From the NCBI GenBank assembly GCA_016934355.1, contig JAFGTA010000101.1:32401-96400 (forward strand): a stretch of DNA of 64,000 bases, read 5' to 3'. This stretch comes from Candidatus Bathyarchaeota archaeon. GTDB taxonomy: Archaea > Thermoproteota > Bathyarchaeia > TCS64. Shown one piece after another: positions 1 through 8,764 of the stretch (positions are counted from its first letter, which is position 1; each line of letters starts with the position of its first letter). The notes beneath the pieces were generated by a model. The model was not told where the DNA came from, ran no database searches, and saw nothing but the letters and a program-made list of their open reading frames with translations. The translations under genes were made by a program, and so were the position numbers.

Positions 1-1
1 G

Positions 2-166
2 AGGATAAACGGCAGCATAATCGCAGAGTACGCTGAGAATATGGAAGACCCCCTAGAGTATGAGAGAAGGTTCTCGGTTTATCTCCGTCGTGGACTGAGA
101 CCTGAGGCCCTCACAGGCCACTTCGAGGAGGTCAAAGCACGCATAGAGGAGAACAAATTTGAGTAG
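2..166 (+). CDS. rpl18: 50S ribosomal protein L18 (uL18), C-terminal end, partial
   Basis: The window opens inside this gene; only the last 54 codons are visible, ending in TAG. uL18 binds 5S rRNA on the large subunit. The fragment reads RINGSIIAEYAENMEDP followed by a FSVYLRRGLRPEAL-type segment and ends in an HFEEVKARIEENKFE tail, the pattern expected for the archaeal L18 C-terminus. Its position just before S5 is that of the archaeal spc operon. The S5 start overlaps its stop codon region, suggesting translational coupling. Confidence 0.88.
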   Translation, partial: RINGSIIAEYAENMEDPLEYERRFSVYLRRGLRPEALTGHFEEVKARIEENKFE

Positions 167-791
167 AAGACGGGAGAACCCGCTGGACAACTGGGTCCCT
201 AAGACCCAGCTAGGTAAACAGGTGTACGAGGGGCAGGTCTCCTCGATATACGAGATCTTCGAGGAAGGCCTAAGGATCAAGGAAGTCGAGATCGTGGACG
301 TGCTCGTGCCCGACCTCAGAGACGAGGTTATTAATATCAACCTCGTCCAGAAGCAGACCGACGCAGGCGAGTCAAGCAGGTTCACGGCGCTCGTCGCCGT
401 GGGCAACAGCGCAGGCCTGATCGGAGTCGGACTGGGGAAGGCGCGAAGAGTGCGGAACGCCATCGAGAAAGGCATCCGGCTAGCCAAGCTCGGCCTACAC
501 CCGATAAAGATGGGGTGCGGAAGCTGGGAGTGCGACTGCGGCGAAGGCCATACTCTGCCTTTCAAGGTGGTGGGTAAGGCCGGTAGCGTGATTGTTACTC
601 TGCTGCCGGGGCCGCAGGGCCTCGGGCTCGTCGCCGGAGACACCGCCAAGGTGGTGCTCAAGATGGCCGGGGTAAAGGACTGCTGGAGCAAGAGCATCGG
701 CAAGACCACGACCACGAACAGCTTCGCTTTCGCCACACTAGAGGCGCTCAAGCAGACCATGAGCATAATGACTCCAAGGGACTGGACGTGA
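159..791 (+). CDS. rps5: 30S ribosomal protein S5 (uS5)
   Basis: uS5 is a small-subunit protein acting in decoding accuracy and mRNA entry. The 210-residue product has the archaeal N-terminal extension (NPLDNWVPKT), an RNA-binding S5 domain in the first half (FTALVAVGNSAGLIGVG at roughly 88-104) and the C-terminal S5 fold with GKTTTTNSFAFA near the end. The length is normal for archaea. The chosen start is a TTG inside the end of L18, giving an 8-base overlap, since no better start lies downstream before the conserved N-terminus. It is part of the L18-S5-L30-L15-SecY transcription unit. Confidence 0.96.
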   Translation: MSRRRENPLDNWVPKTQLGKQVYEGQVSSIYEIFEEGLRIKEVEIVDVLVPDLRDEVININLVQKQTDAGESSRFTALVAVGNSAGLIGVGLGKARRVRNAIEKGIRLAKLGLHPIKMGCGSWECDCGEGHTLPFKVVGKAGSVIVTLLPGPQGLGLVAGDTAKVVLKMAGVKDCWSKSIGKTTTTNSFAFATLEALKQTMSIMTPRDWT

Positions 792-796
792 TATAG

Positions 797-1270
797 ATGG
801 AGAAGAAGAGCCTACTAGCCATCAGGATTAGAGGCACCATCAACGTCACCCAAAGGGTCAAGGACACGCTCAGGATGCTAAGGATAGACCGCAACAACTA
901 CGCTACGCTGCTGGACGACAGGGCCGACTACCAGGGAATGCTTCAGAAGGCGAAGGACTATATCACCTGGGGAGAGCCCGACCTGGAAACCATCAAGGTC
1001 ATGCTGGAGAAGCGCGGAGAGGCGCCGGGCGGGGCGAGGCTCACTGACGAGTACGTCAAAGAGGTCGGGTACGAGAGTATCGAAGCTCTAGCCGAGAAGC
1101 TCCTAACATGCGAGGCTGACATCAACAAGCTCGAAGGCATAAAGCCGTTCTTCAGGATGCACCCCCCAAAGAAGGGGTTCAGGAAAAGCGTTAAGCGTCC
1201 CTACAGGAGCAAGGGCGAGCTCGGTTACAGAGGCGAAGCCATAAACGAGCTGGCCAGGAGAATGTGCTAG
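797..1270 (+). CDS. rpl30: 50S ribosomal protein L30 (uL30)
   Basis: Large-subunit protein uL30. The 157-residue protein is the long archaeal/eukaryotic (L7-type) form. It has the N-terminal beta-alpha-beta core (LLAIRIRGTINVTQRVKDTL, then the LRIDRNN segment) and the C-terminal extension with MHPPKKGFR and a basic SVKRPYRSKGELGYRG tail. It starts with ATG five bases after the S5 stop and runs directly into L15, as expected in the archaeal spc operon. Confidence 0.95.
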   Translation: MEKKSLLAIRIRGTINVTQRVKDTLRMLRIDRNNYATLLDDRADYQGMLQKAKDYITWGEPDLETIKVMLEKRGEAPGGARLTDEYVKEVGYESIEALAEKLLTCEADINKLEGIKPFFRMHPPKKGFRKSVKRPYRSKGELGYRGEAINELARRMC

Positions 1271-1272
1271 AG

Positions 1273-1701
1273 ATGCCCCATAAACTACGTAAGGTCAGGA
1301 AGCAGCGCGGCAGCCGGTACATGGGCTGGGGCCAGGTTGGCCAGCACAGGAAGTCCGGCGCACGTGGCGGTAAAGGCAAGGCGGGCGGACGGAAACACTT
1401 CTGGATCAGGACCGTCAAGTACGAGAAGGAACGCTACCGTAAGGTGGGGTTCCTGCCGCCGTCTGCCAAGGTGCCTAGAGACGCCACCGTGAACGTGGGT
1501 GAGCTCAAGGACCTCGCCATGAAGGTGATAGGCGAATACGGCATCAAGGGCGGTAACGAGCTTGACCTGTCTGCCCTCGGAATCGGCAAGCTCCTGGGGA
1601 GAGGAAGCGTCGGCGTGCCGCTAAAGGTGAAGGTGGCTTACGCGACGATGAGCGCCCAGGAGAAGATTGAAGAAGCCGGCGGCTCTATCATAGAGCCGTA
1701 G
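1273..1701 (+). CDS. rpl15: 50S ribosomal protein L15 (uL15)
   Basis: Large-subunit protein uL15. The N-terminus is the basic, glycine-rich rRNA-binding tail (RKQRGSRYMGWGQVGQHRKS, then GARGGKGKAGG), followed by the globular L15 domain ending in AGGSIIEP. I start at the ATG two bases after the L30 stop; an in-frame GTG nine bases earlier inside L30 would add three residues. The length of about 142 residues fits archaeal L15. It lies 11 bases before secY. Confidence 0.95.
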   Translation: MPHKLRKVRKQRGSRYMGWGQVGQHRKSGARGGKGKAGGRKHFWIRTVKYEKERYRKVGFLPPSAKVPRDATVNVGELKDLAMKVIGEYGIKGGNELDLSALGIGKLLGRGSVGVPLKVKVAYATMSAQEKIEEAGGSIIEP

Positions 1702-1712
1702 AGGGACGACAA

Positions 1713-3125
1713 TTGCGGTTCCTTGACCTGTTTAAACCGATTTCGCCGTTAATCCCAGAGGTTAAGCCGCCGCAGAAAAAGGTCGCATTCAACACACGGC
1801 TGATGTGGACACTAGCGGCGCTTGTCATCTACCTTGTGATGTCTGAGACGCCTCTATACGGCGTCACCCAGGAGGGCGTAGACCCGTTCTCCACGTTGAG
1901 GATAATCTTCGCGTCTAACCGAGGCACCCTCATGGAGCTGGGCATCGGCCCTATAGTCACTGCGGGCCTGATCATACAGCTGCTGGCGGGCTCTGATATA
2001 ATCAGCTTCGACAGGTCGAGCCCGGAAGACAGAGGGCTGTTCACGACCGCGAGCAAGTTCTTCTCTTTCATAATGGTCATAATGCAGGCCGGCCTCTACA
2101 TCATTGGAGGCGTCTACGGCGACATCTCCACAAAGCAGGCTGTACTGATATTTGTTCAGCTACTGGCGTCGGGCCTCGTATTAATGATGCTCGACGAGCT
2201 TGTGCAGAAGGGCTGGGGCATCGGCAGCGGAATCAGCCTGTTCATCGTGGCGGGCATCACCCAGAACATCTGGTGGATGAGTTTCAGCATTGCGCCGTCG
2301 CCTTATGACGCCTATGGCAGGGCGTATGGGGCTATCGTGGCGTTCGTGCAGAGCATTCTGCAGCGTCTGCCTCTGCAGGACTGGTTCTACCGCGTGAGTT
2401 CCCCTGACATGGTAGGGTTCTTCACGACTCTGGTAGTCTTCGCGTTCGTCGTGTACGTGGAGGGAATGAGGGTCGAGATACCAATCAGTCATAGTAGCTA
2501 CAGGGGCTACAGGAGTAAGATGCCGATTAAGCTGCTTTACGTCAGCAACATCCCGGTTATATTGGCTTACGCGATGTTCGCGAACTTTCAGCTGATAGGC
2601 CAGTTCACGTGGACTCGGTGGAACCAGGATAACAGTAACTTCTTCCTGAACATGCTGGGAATGTACAACAAGACACAGGGAGGTACCACCCCCATCGGAG
2701 GGCTGGCGTATTACACTACTTCGCCTGGGAGTCTCAGCGGCGTCGTAGCTGACCCTGTGAAGGCTTTTCTGTACCTGTTGATAGTGGTTGGGTTCTGTGT
2801 GCTTTTCAGCGTCACGTGGCTGGAGATAGGCGGGCTCGGCGCGGACCAGATGGCGGATCAGCTGCTTCAGTCTGGGATGCAGGTCTCGGGTTTCAGGAGG
2901 AGTAAGAGGCCGCTTGAGAGGCTGCTGAACAGGTATATCCCGACGATCACGGTGATAGGTGGTATGATCATAGGTGCTCTCGCGGCTTTCAGCGAGTTCT
3001 TCGGAGTCTTCGGCTCGGGGATGGGCGCGCTGCTGGCTGTGAGCATACTGTACCAGTACTACCAGACGATGGTGCAGGAGCAGGTGGAGGATCTGTACCC
3101 GTTCCTGCGTGGCGCCTTCGGGTAG
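1713..3125 (+). CDS. secY: Preprotein translocase subunit SecY
   Basis: Central pore subunit of the Sec61/SecYEG translocon in the cell membrane. The 470-residue product has about ten hydrophobic spans. The N-terminus (MRFLDLFKPISPLIPEV) and the first span (MWTLAALVIYLVMSETPLYG, the plug/TM1 region) are typical of archaeal SecY, as is the cytosolic loop YVEGMRVEIPISHSSYRGYR before TM7. The start is TTG with GAGGGACGA upstream as a possible ribosome-binding site. It closes the ribosomal protein operon; adk, which often follows in archaea, is absent. Confidence 0.96.
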   Translation: MRFLDLFKPISPLIPEVKPPQKKVAFNTRLMWTLAALVIYLVMSETPLYGVTQEGVDPFSTLRIIFASNRGTLMELGIGPIVTAGLIIQLLAGSDIISFDRSSPEDRGLFTTASKFFSFIMVIMQAGLYIIGGVYGDISTKQAVLIFVQLLASGLVLMMLDELVQKGWGIGSGISLFIVAGITQNIWWMSFSIAPSPYDAYGRAYGAIVAFVQSILQRLPLQDWFYRVSSPDMVGFFTTLVVFAFVVYVEGMRVEIPISHSSYRGYRSKMPIKLLYVSNIPVILAYAMFANFQLIGQFTWTRWNQDNSNFFLNMLGMYNKTQGGTTPIGGLAYYTTSPGSLSGVVADPVKAFLYLLIVVGFCVLFSVTWLEIGGLGADQMADQLLQSGMQVSGFRRSKRPLERLLNRYIPTITVIGGMIIGALAAFSEFFGVFGSGMGALLAVSILYQYYQTMVQEQVEDLYPFLRGAFG

Positions 3126-3465
3126 CCTCCTTTCCCTTTTTAGCAGGTAACCCAAAGCAAGCATTTTCCGGGTTTTTTCCCTTACTTAGGATCATTACTT
3201 GATTTACTGTATGAAGGCGCCCAAAATGTGTCATGATTCCCCGGTTATTACGTACGTTTTTGCGTAGATCAGGATCGGAAATAGCTGTTTTTCAGGCTTA
3301 TTTTCTGGCTGGAGCCTGTTTCCTCGCTTATCGGGGGTACCCCCTCCCCCCCGGTAATCATCGGCGACACTAGGGAACTTTTTAAGTAGTTGATGCAACC
3401 CACATGCAATATTGGGAAAAAATTTTTAGATACTTTTTATGCGGCTGACGGTGTAATCCTATGCC
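3126..3465. other. Intergenic region after secY with T-tract terminators and the alaX promoter
   Basis: 340 bases without a gene. Two pyrimidine/T-rich tracts just after the secY stop (about 3127-3140 and 3168-3183, the latter preceded by CCGGG) look like archaeal oligo-T terminators for the ribosomal operon. A perfect 12-bp palindrome GGGGGTACCCCC lies at 3333-3344. Near the end, an A/T-rich block at about 3417-3441 (AAAAAATTTTTAGATAC) is a plausible BRE/TATA region for the AlaX gene. No conserved small ORF or structured RNA was recognised. Confidence 0.5.
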
Positions 3466-4104
3466 ATGAGGACTGTGAAGCTCTACGACGGTGACCATTA
3501 TCTCAGAGAGTTCGAGGCGGTTGTCGTGTCTGTCGATGAAAATGGGGTTGAGCTGGATAGGACCTGTTTCTACGCTGAGGCGGGTGGGCAGGCGGGGGAC
3601 TCCGGGGCGCTGAACGGATTGAGGGTGGTGGACACGCAGATGGTGGGTGACCGCATCGTGCATGTCATGGAAGATGCGTCTGCTTTGAATCCAGGTGACT
3701 CGGTGGTGGGCGCAATAGACTGGGATCGGCGTTTCAGGATTATGCGGCTTCATACCGCGTCTCATATCATGGAGTATTTTCTCTGGCGTCGTTTTGGCTT
3801 TATGAAACGCACAGGCTCCTTCGTCGACGAAAAGAAGGACAGGGCCGACTACGTCCACGAGGACAGGCTGGACCCGGATACCTTGAAGCAGGTGGAGTCG
3901 GACACCAACGAGTTCCTCGCGGAGGGCCACCCTGTTAAGATAGAAGTCGACGACGAGGGCATGCGTCACTGGAGCTGCGGGCCTGTGGAGATGCTTTGCG
4001 CGGGAGCCCATGTGAGGAACACAAGTGAGATAGGGGCCGTCAAGCTGAAGCGTAGGAATCCGGGCCGCGGCGAGGAGCGGGTGGAGACAAGCCTCGCGGA
4101 ATAG
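3466..4104 (+). CDS. alaX: AlaX-type alanyl-tRNA editing protein
   Basis: Free-standing trans-editing hydrolase that removes wrongly attached amino acids (typically Ser) from tRNA-Ala. The 212-residue product has the second additional domain of AlaRS. The zinc ligands are visible as HTASH (His96 and His100) and CAGAH (Cys178 and His182), and the N-terminal glycine motif AEAGGQAGDSG at 38-47 marks the medium-length (AlaX-M) type. It starts at ATG with GGTG about 10 bases upstream. It is followed by hisS, so two tRNA-charging functions sit together. Confidence 0.93.
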   Translation: MRTVKLYDGDHYLREFEAVVVSVDENGVELDRTCFYAEAGGQAGDSGALNGLRVVDTQMVGDRIVHVMEDASALNPGDSVVGAIDWDRRFRIMRLHTASHIMEYFLWRRFGFMKRTGSFVDEKKDRADYVHEDRLDPDTLKQVESDTNEFLAEGHPVKIEVDDEGMRHWSCGPVEMLCAGAHVRNTSEIGAVKLKRRNPGRGEERVETSLAE

Positions 4105-4141
4105 CAATATTTTATTATAGCTTCAATCCGTTATCAGCCTC

Positions 4142-5434
4142 ATGTTCCAGCCACCACGCGGAACTAGAGATTACCTCCCCGAGGACCAGTTGAAGAAGAA
4201 CTGGGTAATGGATAAGGTGCGGGAGGTCTACGAGTCCTACGGCTACGAGCCGCTGGACACGCCGGCCTTCGAGTACCTTGAGATGTTACAGATCAAGAGC
4301 GGGGAGGACATACTGAACCAGGTGTACGCCTTCAAGGACAAGTCAGACAGGGAGCTGGCTCTACGCTTCGAGCATACAGCCAGCACAGTCCGCGTGGTGT
4401 CCTCGCATCGCGACCTCCAGATGCCTTTCAAACGCTACATAATAGGCCCCACTTGGAGGTACGAGAGGCCAACCGAGACTCGTTTCAGGGAGTTCTTGCA
4501 GGCGGACGTGGACATCTTCGGCGTCGAGAGCAGCATCGCTGACGCCGAGGTGATATCCGCCGTCGTCGAGGCGTTCAGCAGGCTTGGCTTCGAGGGCTTC
4601 ACCATCTATCTCAACGATAGAAGGGTCCTCAGGGCGATCGTGGAGTTGGCTGGCATCTCCCCCGAGAACAGTACGGATGCTATACGTGCCGTTGACAAGA
4701 TCAAGAAGATTGGAAGAGACGGAGTCATCGAGGAGCTCAGAGGGGTGTCGCCCTACGAGGAGGCTTCGATAAAGCTGTTAGACCTGGCTAGTCTGAAGGG
4801 AGAGCCTCTGGAAGTCATAGCCTCAGCTAAACAGATGCTGAATGAGTACCCCGAGGGGGTCAAGGGCTGTGAGGCGCTGGAAGACCTGATTAAGTATGCT
4901 GAGGGGTTCGGCTTCGCTGAGTACATCGAGGTTGACCTCAGCCTAGCCAGGGGCCTCGACTACTACACTGGACCCATCTTCGAGGTCTTCGCCAAGGGAT
5001 ACGAGGAGTACAGCAGCCTCGCGGGCGGCGGCAGATACGACGAGATAGTCGAGCTCTTCGGCGGCGAGCCGACGCCTGCGACCGGAATCTCATTCGGCGT
5101 GGACAGAGTAACCATGATCCTTGAGGAGAAGGGGGCGTTCAAGGGCTTGTCATTGGGCGCGGATGTCTATGTTGCGCCTGTCAACGAGGGAGTCGTCCTG
5201 AAGGCAATAGAGATAACTCAGTCACTTAGAAAGGCCGGCGTCTCCACCATCGTCGATCTGATGAGTCGCCGCCTCGGCAAGCAGTTCGAGTACGCCAACA
5301 AGAAAGACATCCCAACAGTGGTGGTTGTAGGCGAGAAGGACCTCGCGGAGGGTACCGTCACCGTCAGGGACATGAAGACGGGTGAACAGACGAAGGTGGC
5401 TCTAGGCGAGCTGGTGTCCCATCTGTGCGGCTAG
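4142..5434 (+). CDS. hisS: Histidyl-tRNA synthetase
   Basis: Class II synthetase charging tRNA-His. The 430-residue protein begins with the HisRS hallmark QPPRGTRDYLPED. It has class II motif 2 with an ETRFREFLQADVDIFG segment at about 115-130, the histidine-specific LARGLDYYTGPIFE loop, motif 3 (GISFGVDRVTMILEE) and a C-terminal anticodon-binding domain from about 335. Its TAG stop interlocks with the stop of the convergent EndA-like gene on CTAG. It begins 37 bases after alaX and is probably transcribed from its own A/T-rich promoter (TATTTTATTATAGC at 4108-4121). Confidence 0.97.
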   Translation: MFQPPRGTRDYLPEDQLKKNWVMDKVREVYESYGYEPLDTPAFEYLEMLQIKSGEDILNQVYAFKDKSDRELALRFEHTASTVRVVSSHRDLQMPFKRYIIGPTWRYERPTETRFREFLQADVDIFGVESSIADAEVISAVVEAFSRLGFEGFTIYLNDRRVLRAIVELAGISPENSTDAIRAVDKIKKIGRDGVIEELRGVSPYEEASIKLLDLASLKGEPLEVIASAKQMLNEYPEGVKGCEALEDLIKYAEGFGFAEYIEVDLSLARGLDYYTGPIFEVFAKGYEEYSSLAGGGRYDEIVELFGGEPTPATGISFGVDRVTMILEEKGAFKGLSLGADVYVAPVNEGVVLKAIEITQSLRKAGVSTIVDLMSRRLGKQFEYANKKDIPTVVVVGEKDLAEGTVTVRDMKTGEQTKVALGELVSHLCG

Positions 5435-5952
5435 AACCTTCTCTCAGATAACCCGTAGTAGAGTATCTCTCCACGGCGGTCCACGACCGCCAGCTTCAAC
5501 TCTTTTTCACAGCTCTCAGACTCCTTCAATGCATCCAGCATGTCTTTGACGTCCTCGGGCTGACCCTCTGAGATGATCTTCACTAGGTACTTCGGCGGCT
5601 CCTTCCGGTACATCCCTCTCTCGTAGACGATGAAGTCTGTTTCTCCTTTCACCGCCTGTGCCACGAACCCCCTGAGCCTGAGGTCTCTGTAAACGATGAA
5701 GCGGGTCCAGACGTGGGTGTCCAGCGCCGTGTAGTGTACAAGGAGATCCTGGAAGGTCTGTTTCTCGTTGGACGCCTCGTCCACGACGCTGAGCTTCCCT
5801 CTCTCGACGTTGAACAGGGTCTCGCAGGGCTTTAGCCTGAGGGGGGCGTTCTTCTCTCTTTCGCCGTAGCCGTCATTATACATGCTGTCCGCCTCGCTCT
5901 GGGCGGGCACCACCACCTCTCCGTGGCTGAGGACGGCTACGAAGGGCTGCAT
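5431..5952 (-). CDS. endA: tRNA-splicing endonuclease family protein, probable structural subunit
   Basis: Member of the tRNA-intron endonuclease (EndA) family, which cuts introns at bulge-helix-bulge motifs. The 173-residue product has the C-terminal nuclease fold: IVYRDLRLRGFVAQ at 87-100, DFIVYERG with the catalytic-type Tyr110, KYLV at 121-124 and KLAVVDRRGEILYY at 153-166. The catalytic His expected two residues before KY is Pro119 here, while a Lys aligns at 150. Loss of the His is known from structural partners of heteromeric alpha2beta2 enzymes, so I infer a non-catalytic subunit with the active partner elsewhere. It is convergent with hisS and divergent from topA. Confidence 0.8.
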   Translation of the reverse strand: MQPFVAVLSHGEVVVPAQSEADSMYNDGYGEREKNAPLRLKPCETLFNVERGKLSVVDEASNEKQTFQDLLVHYTALDTHVWTRFIVYRDLRLRGFVAQAVKGETDFIVYERGMYRKEPPKYLVKIISEGQPEDVKDMLDALKESESCEKELKLAVVDRRGEILYYGLSERRF

Positions 5953-6039
5953 CAGAGGAATGGGTGGGGGAGCCCCTCAAATAGGTTGCGTGAGGTAACC
6001 CAAAGAATTATTCCCGTATCGGCGAGCAGTAACCTTAGA

Positions 6040-8103
6040 TTGCCTGAACGCCTGCTCGTCATAACGGAGAAGCCCAGCTCGGCTAGACACATATCCCAGG
6101 CGCTGGACGACTCAGGGAAGCCGATGACACTCAGCGAGAGAACCGTGCAGTACCACGTCGCCCACAGAGGCGGCGACGAGCTGATAGTCGTGTCGGCTCT
6201 AGGCCACCTCTACGCGCTGGCTCAGACGGGACGCGGCTGGAGCTACCCCGTCTACGATATGAAGTGGGTGCCAGCCGACCAAGCTCAGAGGGCGAACCCA
6301 AGGACCAAGGCACACATAGACGCGATCTCATCCATAGCTCAAGGCGTGGACCGCTACGTCAGCGCATGCGACTACGACATAGAGGGCAGCCTCATCGCCT
6401 ACAACGTCCTAAAGTACGCGGTTGGTGAGCACAGCCTCGGCAGGTCGCGCAGGATGCTGTACAGCACCCTGACAGTGCAGGAACTTGTGAAGGCTTGGGA
6501 CAGCATGCAGCCCACCCTAGACTACCCCGTGATAGCGGCGGGCAAGGCGAGGCACGAGACAGACTGGCTGTTCGGCATCAACCTGAGCAGGGCGCTCACA
6601 CTCTCCGTGCGGAAAGCCACGGGCAGCCACAAGACGCTGAGCATCGGCAGGGTCCAGGGCCCCACACTGGGCTTCATCAAGGACCGGGAGGCGGCGATCC
6701 AGAGCTTCGTACCAGTCCCCTACTGGAAGGTAGACGCATCGACCGAGATCGACGGCGAGGCTTATCCGCTGGAGTACGAGAAGCCGCGGCTTGAGAGGGA
6801 GGTACACGCCAAGGAGCTGGCTGCGGCGTGCCGAGGAAAGCAGGGGACGGTGAAGGCGCTGGAGTCGAGCGAGGAGAGGCAGCCTCCCCCGCCCCCCTTC
6901 AACCTGGGCGACCTGCAGAGGGAGGCGTACCGGGTGTTCAAGATGAGCCCCAGCACAACGCTGAAGGTAGCCGAGAAGCTCTACCTCGGAGCCCACCTGA
7001 GCTACCCGAGGACGAGCAGCCAGAAGCTCCCCCCCACGATAGACTTCAAGGAAATACTCAAAGGTTTAGCACGGAACCCGAGCTACGCGAAGCAGGCTGA
7101 GACCATCCTGCAGCAGGGAACACCGGAGCCGAGGCAGGGTAAGAAGGACGACCCCGCCCACCCGGCGATCCACCCGACGGGCTCTCACCCTAGACGGCTC
7201 GGCGACGCCGAGAAAAAAGTGTATGATCTCGTGGTGAAGCGTTTCCTCGCCTGCCTCAGCGCCCCTGCTTTCAGGAAGAAGATGCAAGCCTCCGTGGACG
7301 TGAACGGCTACCTCTTCTACATGAAAGGCTCAAGGACAGTCGAAAGAGGCTGGATAGACGTCTACGCACCGTACCACGAGGACAAGGAGCTCATCCTCCC
7401 AGAGCTACACGTCGGCATGACGTTGCCCGTGTCCAAACTGTCAACTAGGCGCAGCTACACCAACCCGCCTCCGAGGTACAACGCAAGCAGCCTGCTGAGG
7501 CAGATGGAGACCAAGGAGATCGGCACCAAGGCGACCAGGACAAACATCATCGAGACCCTGCATAAACGGGGCTATGTCGAGGGCAGCACCCTGAAGATAA
7601 CCGACCTCGGCTACTCGATAGCCGAGACCCTAGAGGAGTACTGCCCGGAGATCATGGGCGTCGAGATGACTCGCAGGCTTGAGGAGGAGCTCGACGAGGT
7701 TCAGCGCGGCGGCAGGAACCCGGAGGAGGTTGTGGAATCAGCCGTCAAGACGCTGGACCCCGTACTCAGGCGGTTCAAGGAGATGGAGAAGGAGATCGGC
7801 GCGTCCATCAGCGAGACCCTCACCGAGATACTGCGGAAAGAAAACTACCTAGGAAGATGCCCCAGCTGCGGCGACGGGGAGATACATATCCGCCGAAACC
7901 CCCGCACCGGGAAGCCGTACGCATCATGCACCAACGAGAGATGCAGCCAGAGCTACTCGCTGCCCCAGCGAAAGAAGGTGTACCCCACGGGCAGGCGTTG
8001 CCCTTCATGCGGAGCCCCCGTGATCCGGATGTACTACCACCGCAAACCATGGGACCTGTGCCTTAACCCCGAGTGCCCGACGAAGAAGGAGGGGCAGCGG
8101 TGA
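6040..8103 (+). CDS. topA: DNA topoisomerase, type IA (TopA/Top3-like)
   Basis: Relaxes or decatenates DNA through a 5'-phosphotyrosine link. From the TTG at 6040 the product has 687 residues. It contains a TOPRIM domain (LLVITEKPSSARHIS at the N-terminus and ACDYDIEGSLIAYN with the DxD-type acidic residues), the gate domains, the active-site segment HLSYPRTSSQ with Tyr322, and two C-terminal four-cysteine zinc ribbons from about 607 and 654. The reading frame stays open back to 5923, but an AAAGAATTATT TATA-like block at 6002-6012 suits a leaderless start near 6040. It overlaps the next small gene by four bases (GTGA). Confidence 0.93.
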   Translation: MPERLLVITEKPSSARHISQALDDSGKPMTLSERTVQYHVAHRGGDELIVVSALGHLYALAQTGRGWSYPVYDMKWVPADQAQRANPRTKAHIDAISSIAQGVDRYVSACDYDIEGSLIAYNVLKYAVGEHSLGRSRRMLYSTLTVQELVKAWDSMQPTLDYPVIAAGKARHETDWLFGINLSRALTLSVRKATGSHKTLSIGRVQGPTLGFIKDREAAIQSFVPVPYWKVDASTEIDGEAYPLEYEKPRLEREVHAKELAAACRGKQGTVKALESSEERQPPPPPFNLGDLQREAYRVFKMSPSTTLKVAEKLYLGAHLSYPRTSSQKLPPTIDFKEILKGLARNPSYAKQAETILQQGTPEPRQGKKDDPAHPAIHPTGSHPRRLGDAEKKVYDLVVKRFLACLSAPAFRKKMQASVDVNGYLFYMKGSRTVERGWIDVYAPYHEDKELILPELHVGMTLPVSKLSTRRSYTNPPPRYNASSLLRQMETKEIGTKATRTNIIETLHKRGYVEGSTLKITDLGYSIAETLEEYCPEIMGVEMTRRLEEELDEVQRGGRNPEEVVESAVKTLDPVLRRFKEMEKEIGASISETLTEILRKENYLGRCPSCGDGEIHIRRNPRTGKPYASCTNERCSQSYSLPQRKKVYPTGRRCPSCGAPVIRMYYHRKPWDLCLNPECPTKKEGQR

Positions 8104-8312
8104 AGGGGTGCAGGGTCTGCGGAAAGGAAACAGTGGAAGGCTCGGTCTACTGCGACCGCCACATGGCTGCCTACGATAACCTAGAGAAAGCATACGCGAA
8201 GTGGAGGGTAGCCCTGGAAGTGAACTGGGAGGAATACCTTGAGAAGGTCCAGAAACTACCGGGAACAGGGAAATGGGTGAAAGAGGTAGCCCAAGACGTC
8301 CTCTCGGGCTAG
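8100..8312 (+). CDS. Small zinc-finger protein of unknown function
   Basis: A 70-residue protein starting at a GTG that overlaps the topA stop, so it is translationally coupled to the topoisomerase. The N-terminus has CRVCGKETVEGSVYCDRH (CxxC...CxxH), a single zinc finger, followed by a helical segment rich in Lys/Glu/Trp (NLEKAYAKWRVALEVNWEEY). I do not recognise the family. The context suggests a partner of topoisomerase or another nucleic-acid-binding role, which is inference only. Its stop codon interlocks on CTAG with that of the convergent gene. Confidence 0.7.
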   Translation: MKGCRVCGKETVEGSVYCDRHMAAYDNLEKAYAKWRVALEVNWEEYLEKVQKLPGTGKWVKEVAQDVLSG

Positions 8313-8665
8313 CCCTCAGTCTCCTCGAAGCTGATCTCCCAGCGGCTGTTCCTGCCGTCCCTGATCCACGTGCCACCGAGCGTCTTCATCGCGTCGTTGA
8401 TGGGGCCCCACAGGTCGCCTAGGAACTTCTTCGGGCTCACAGAGACCATGCCCTCGTTCTCCTCGACGTCAACGAGCGCGAGATCAACTCCCGCAGCCTC
8501 GAGTCTAGCCCGGCTGTCCTGTTGCTGCGGCGGCCAGTCCTCTTCCTCGGCTTGAACCACCGTGGGCGCGGCGCCCGCCGTCCTGCCTACAGAAAGCACG
8601 ATGCCTATCTTTGAGCCGCAATCAGGGCACGTTATCCACGTGATCTTGTTGTTTTTCGCGCTCAT
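8309..8665 (-). CDS. Zinc-ribbon hypothetical protein
   Basis: 118 residues from the ATG at 8665; upstream codons are open but less convincing. The N-terminus ITWITCPDCGSKIGIVLSV carries one CxxC knuckle, then comes a Gln/Glu-rich linker (about 35-60), then a compact C-terminal domain with KKFLGDLWGPINDAMKTLGG and TWIRDGRNSRWEISF. The C-terminal half is predicted alpha/beta and may bind nucleic acid. I do not recognise a named family. It faces the MFS gene divergently, with an A/T-rich promoter region between them. Confidence 0.65.
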   Translation of the reverse strand: MSAKNNKITWITCPDCGSKIGIVLSVGRTAGAAPTVVQAEEEDWPPQQQDSRARLEAAGVDLALVDVEENEGMVSVSPKKFLGDLWGPINDAMKTLGGTWIRDGRNSRWEISFEETEG

Positions 8666-8764
8666 GCCTGTAATCACTATCGCTGGGTAACTAAAAAAAT
8701 ACGCGCCCGTGGTTAACTTTATAGCCGCTAACACGGCTAGGGGTGTATTTCGTCGGTGGATTTG

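Noticed and set aside
2181..3164. Long open frame on the minus strand opposite secY
   Set aside because: Low-complexity, Arg/His-rich translation with no domain; it is the antisense shadow of a certain secY gene.
3333..3344. GGGGGTACCCCC palindrome after secY
   Set aside because: A short simple G/C palindrome without a second copy or promoter context; listed in the intergenic note but not treated as an operator.
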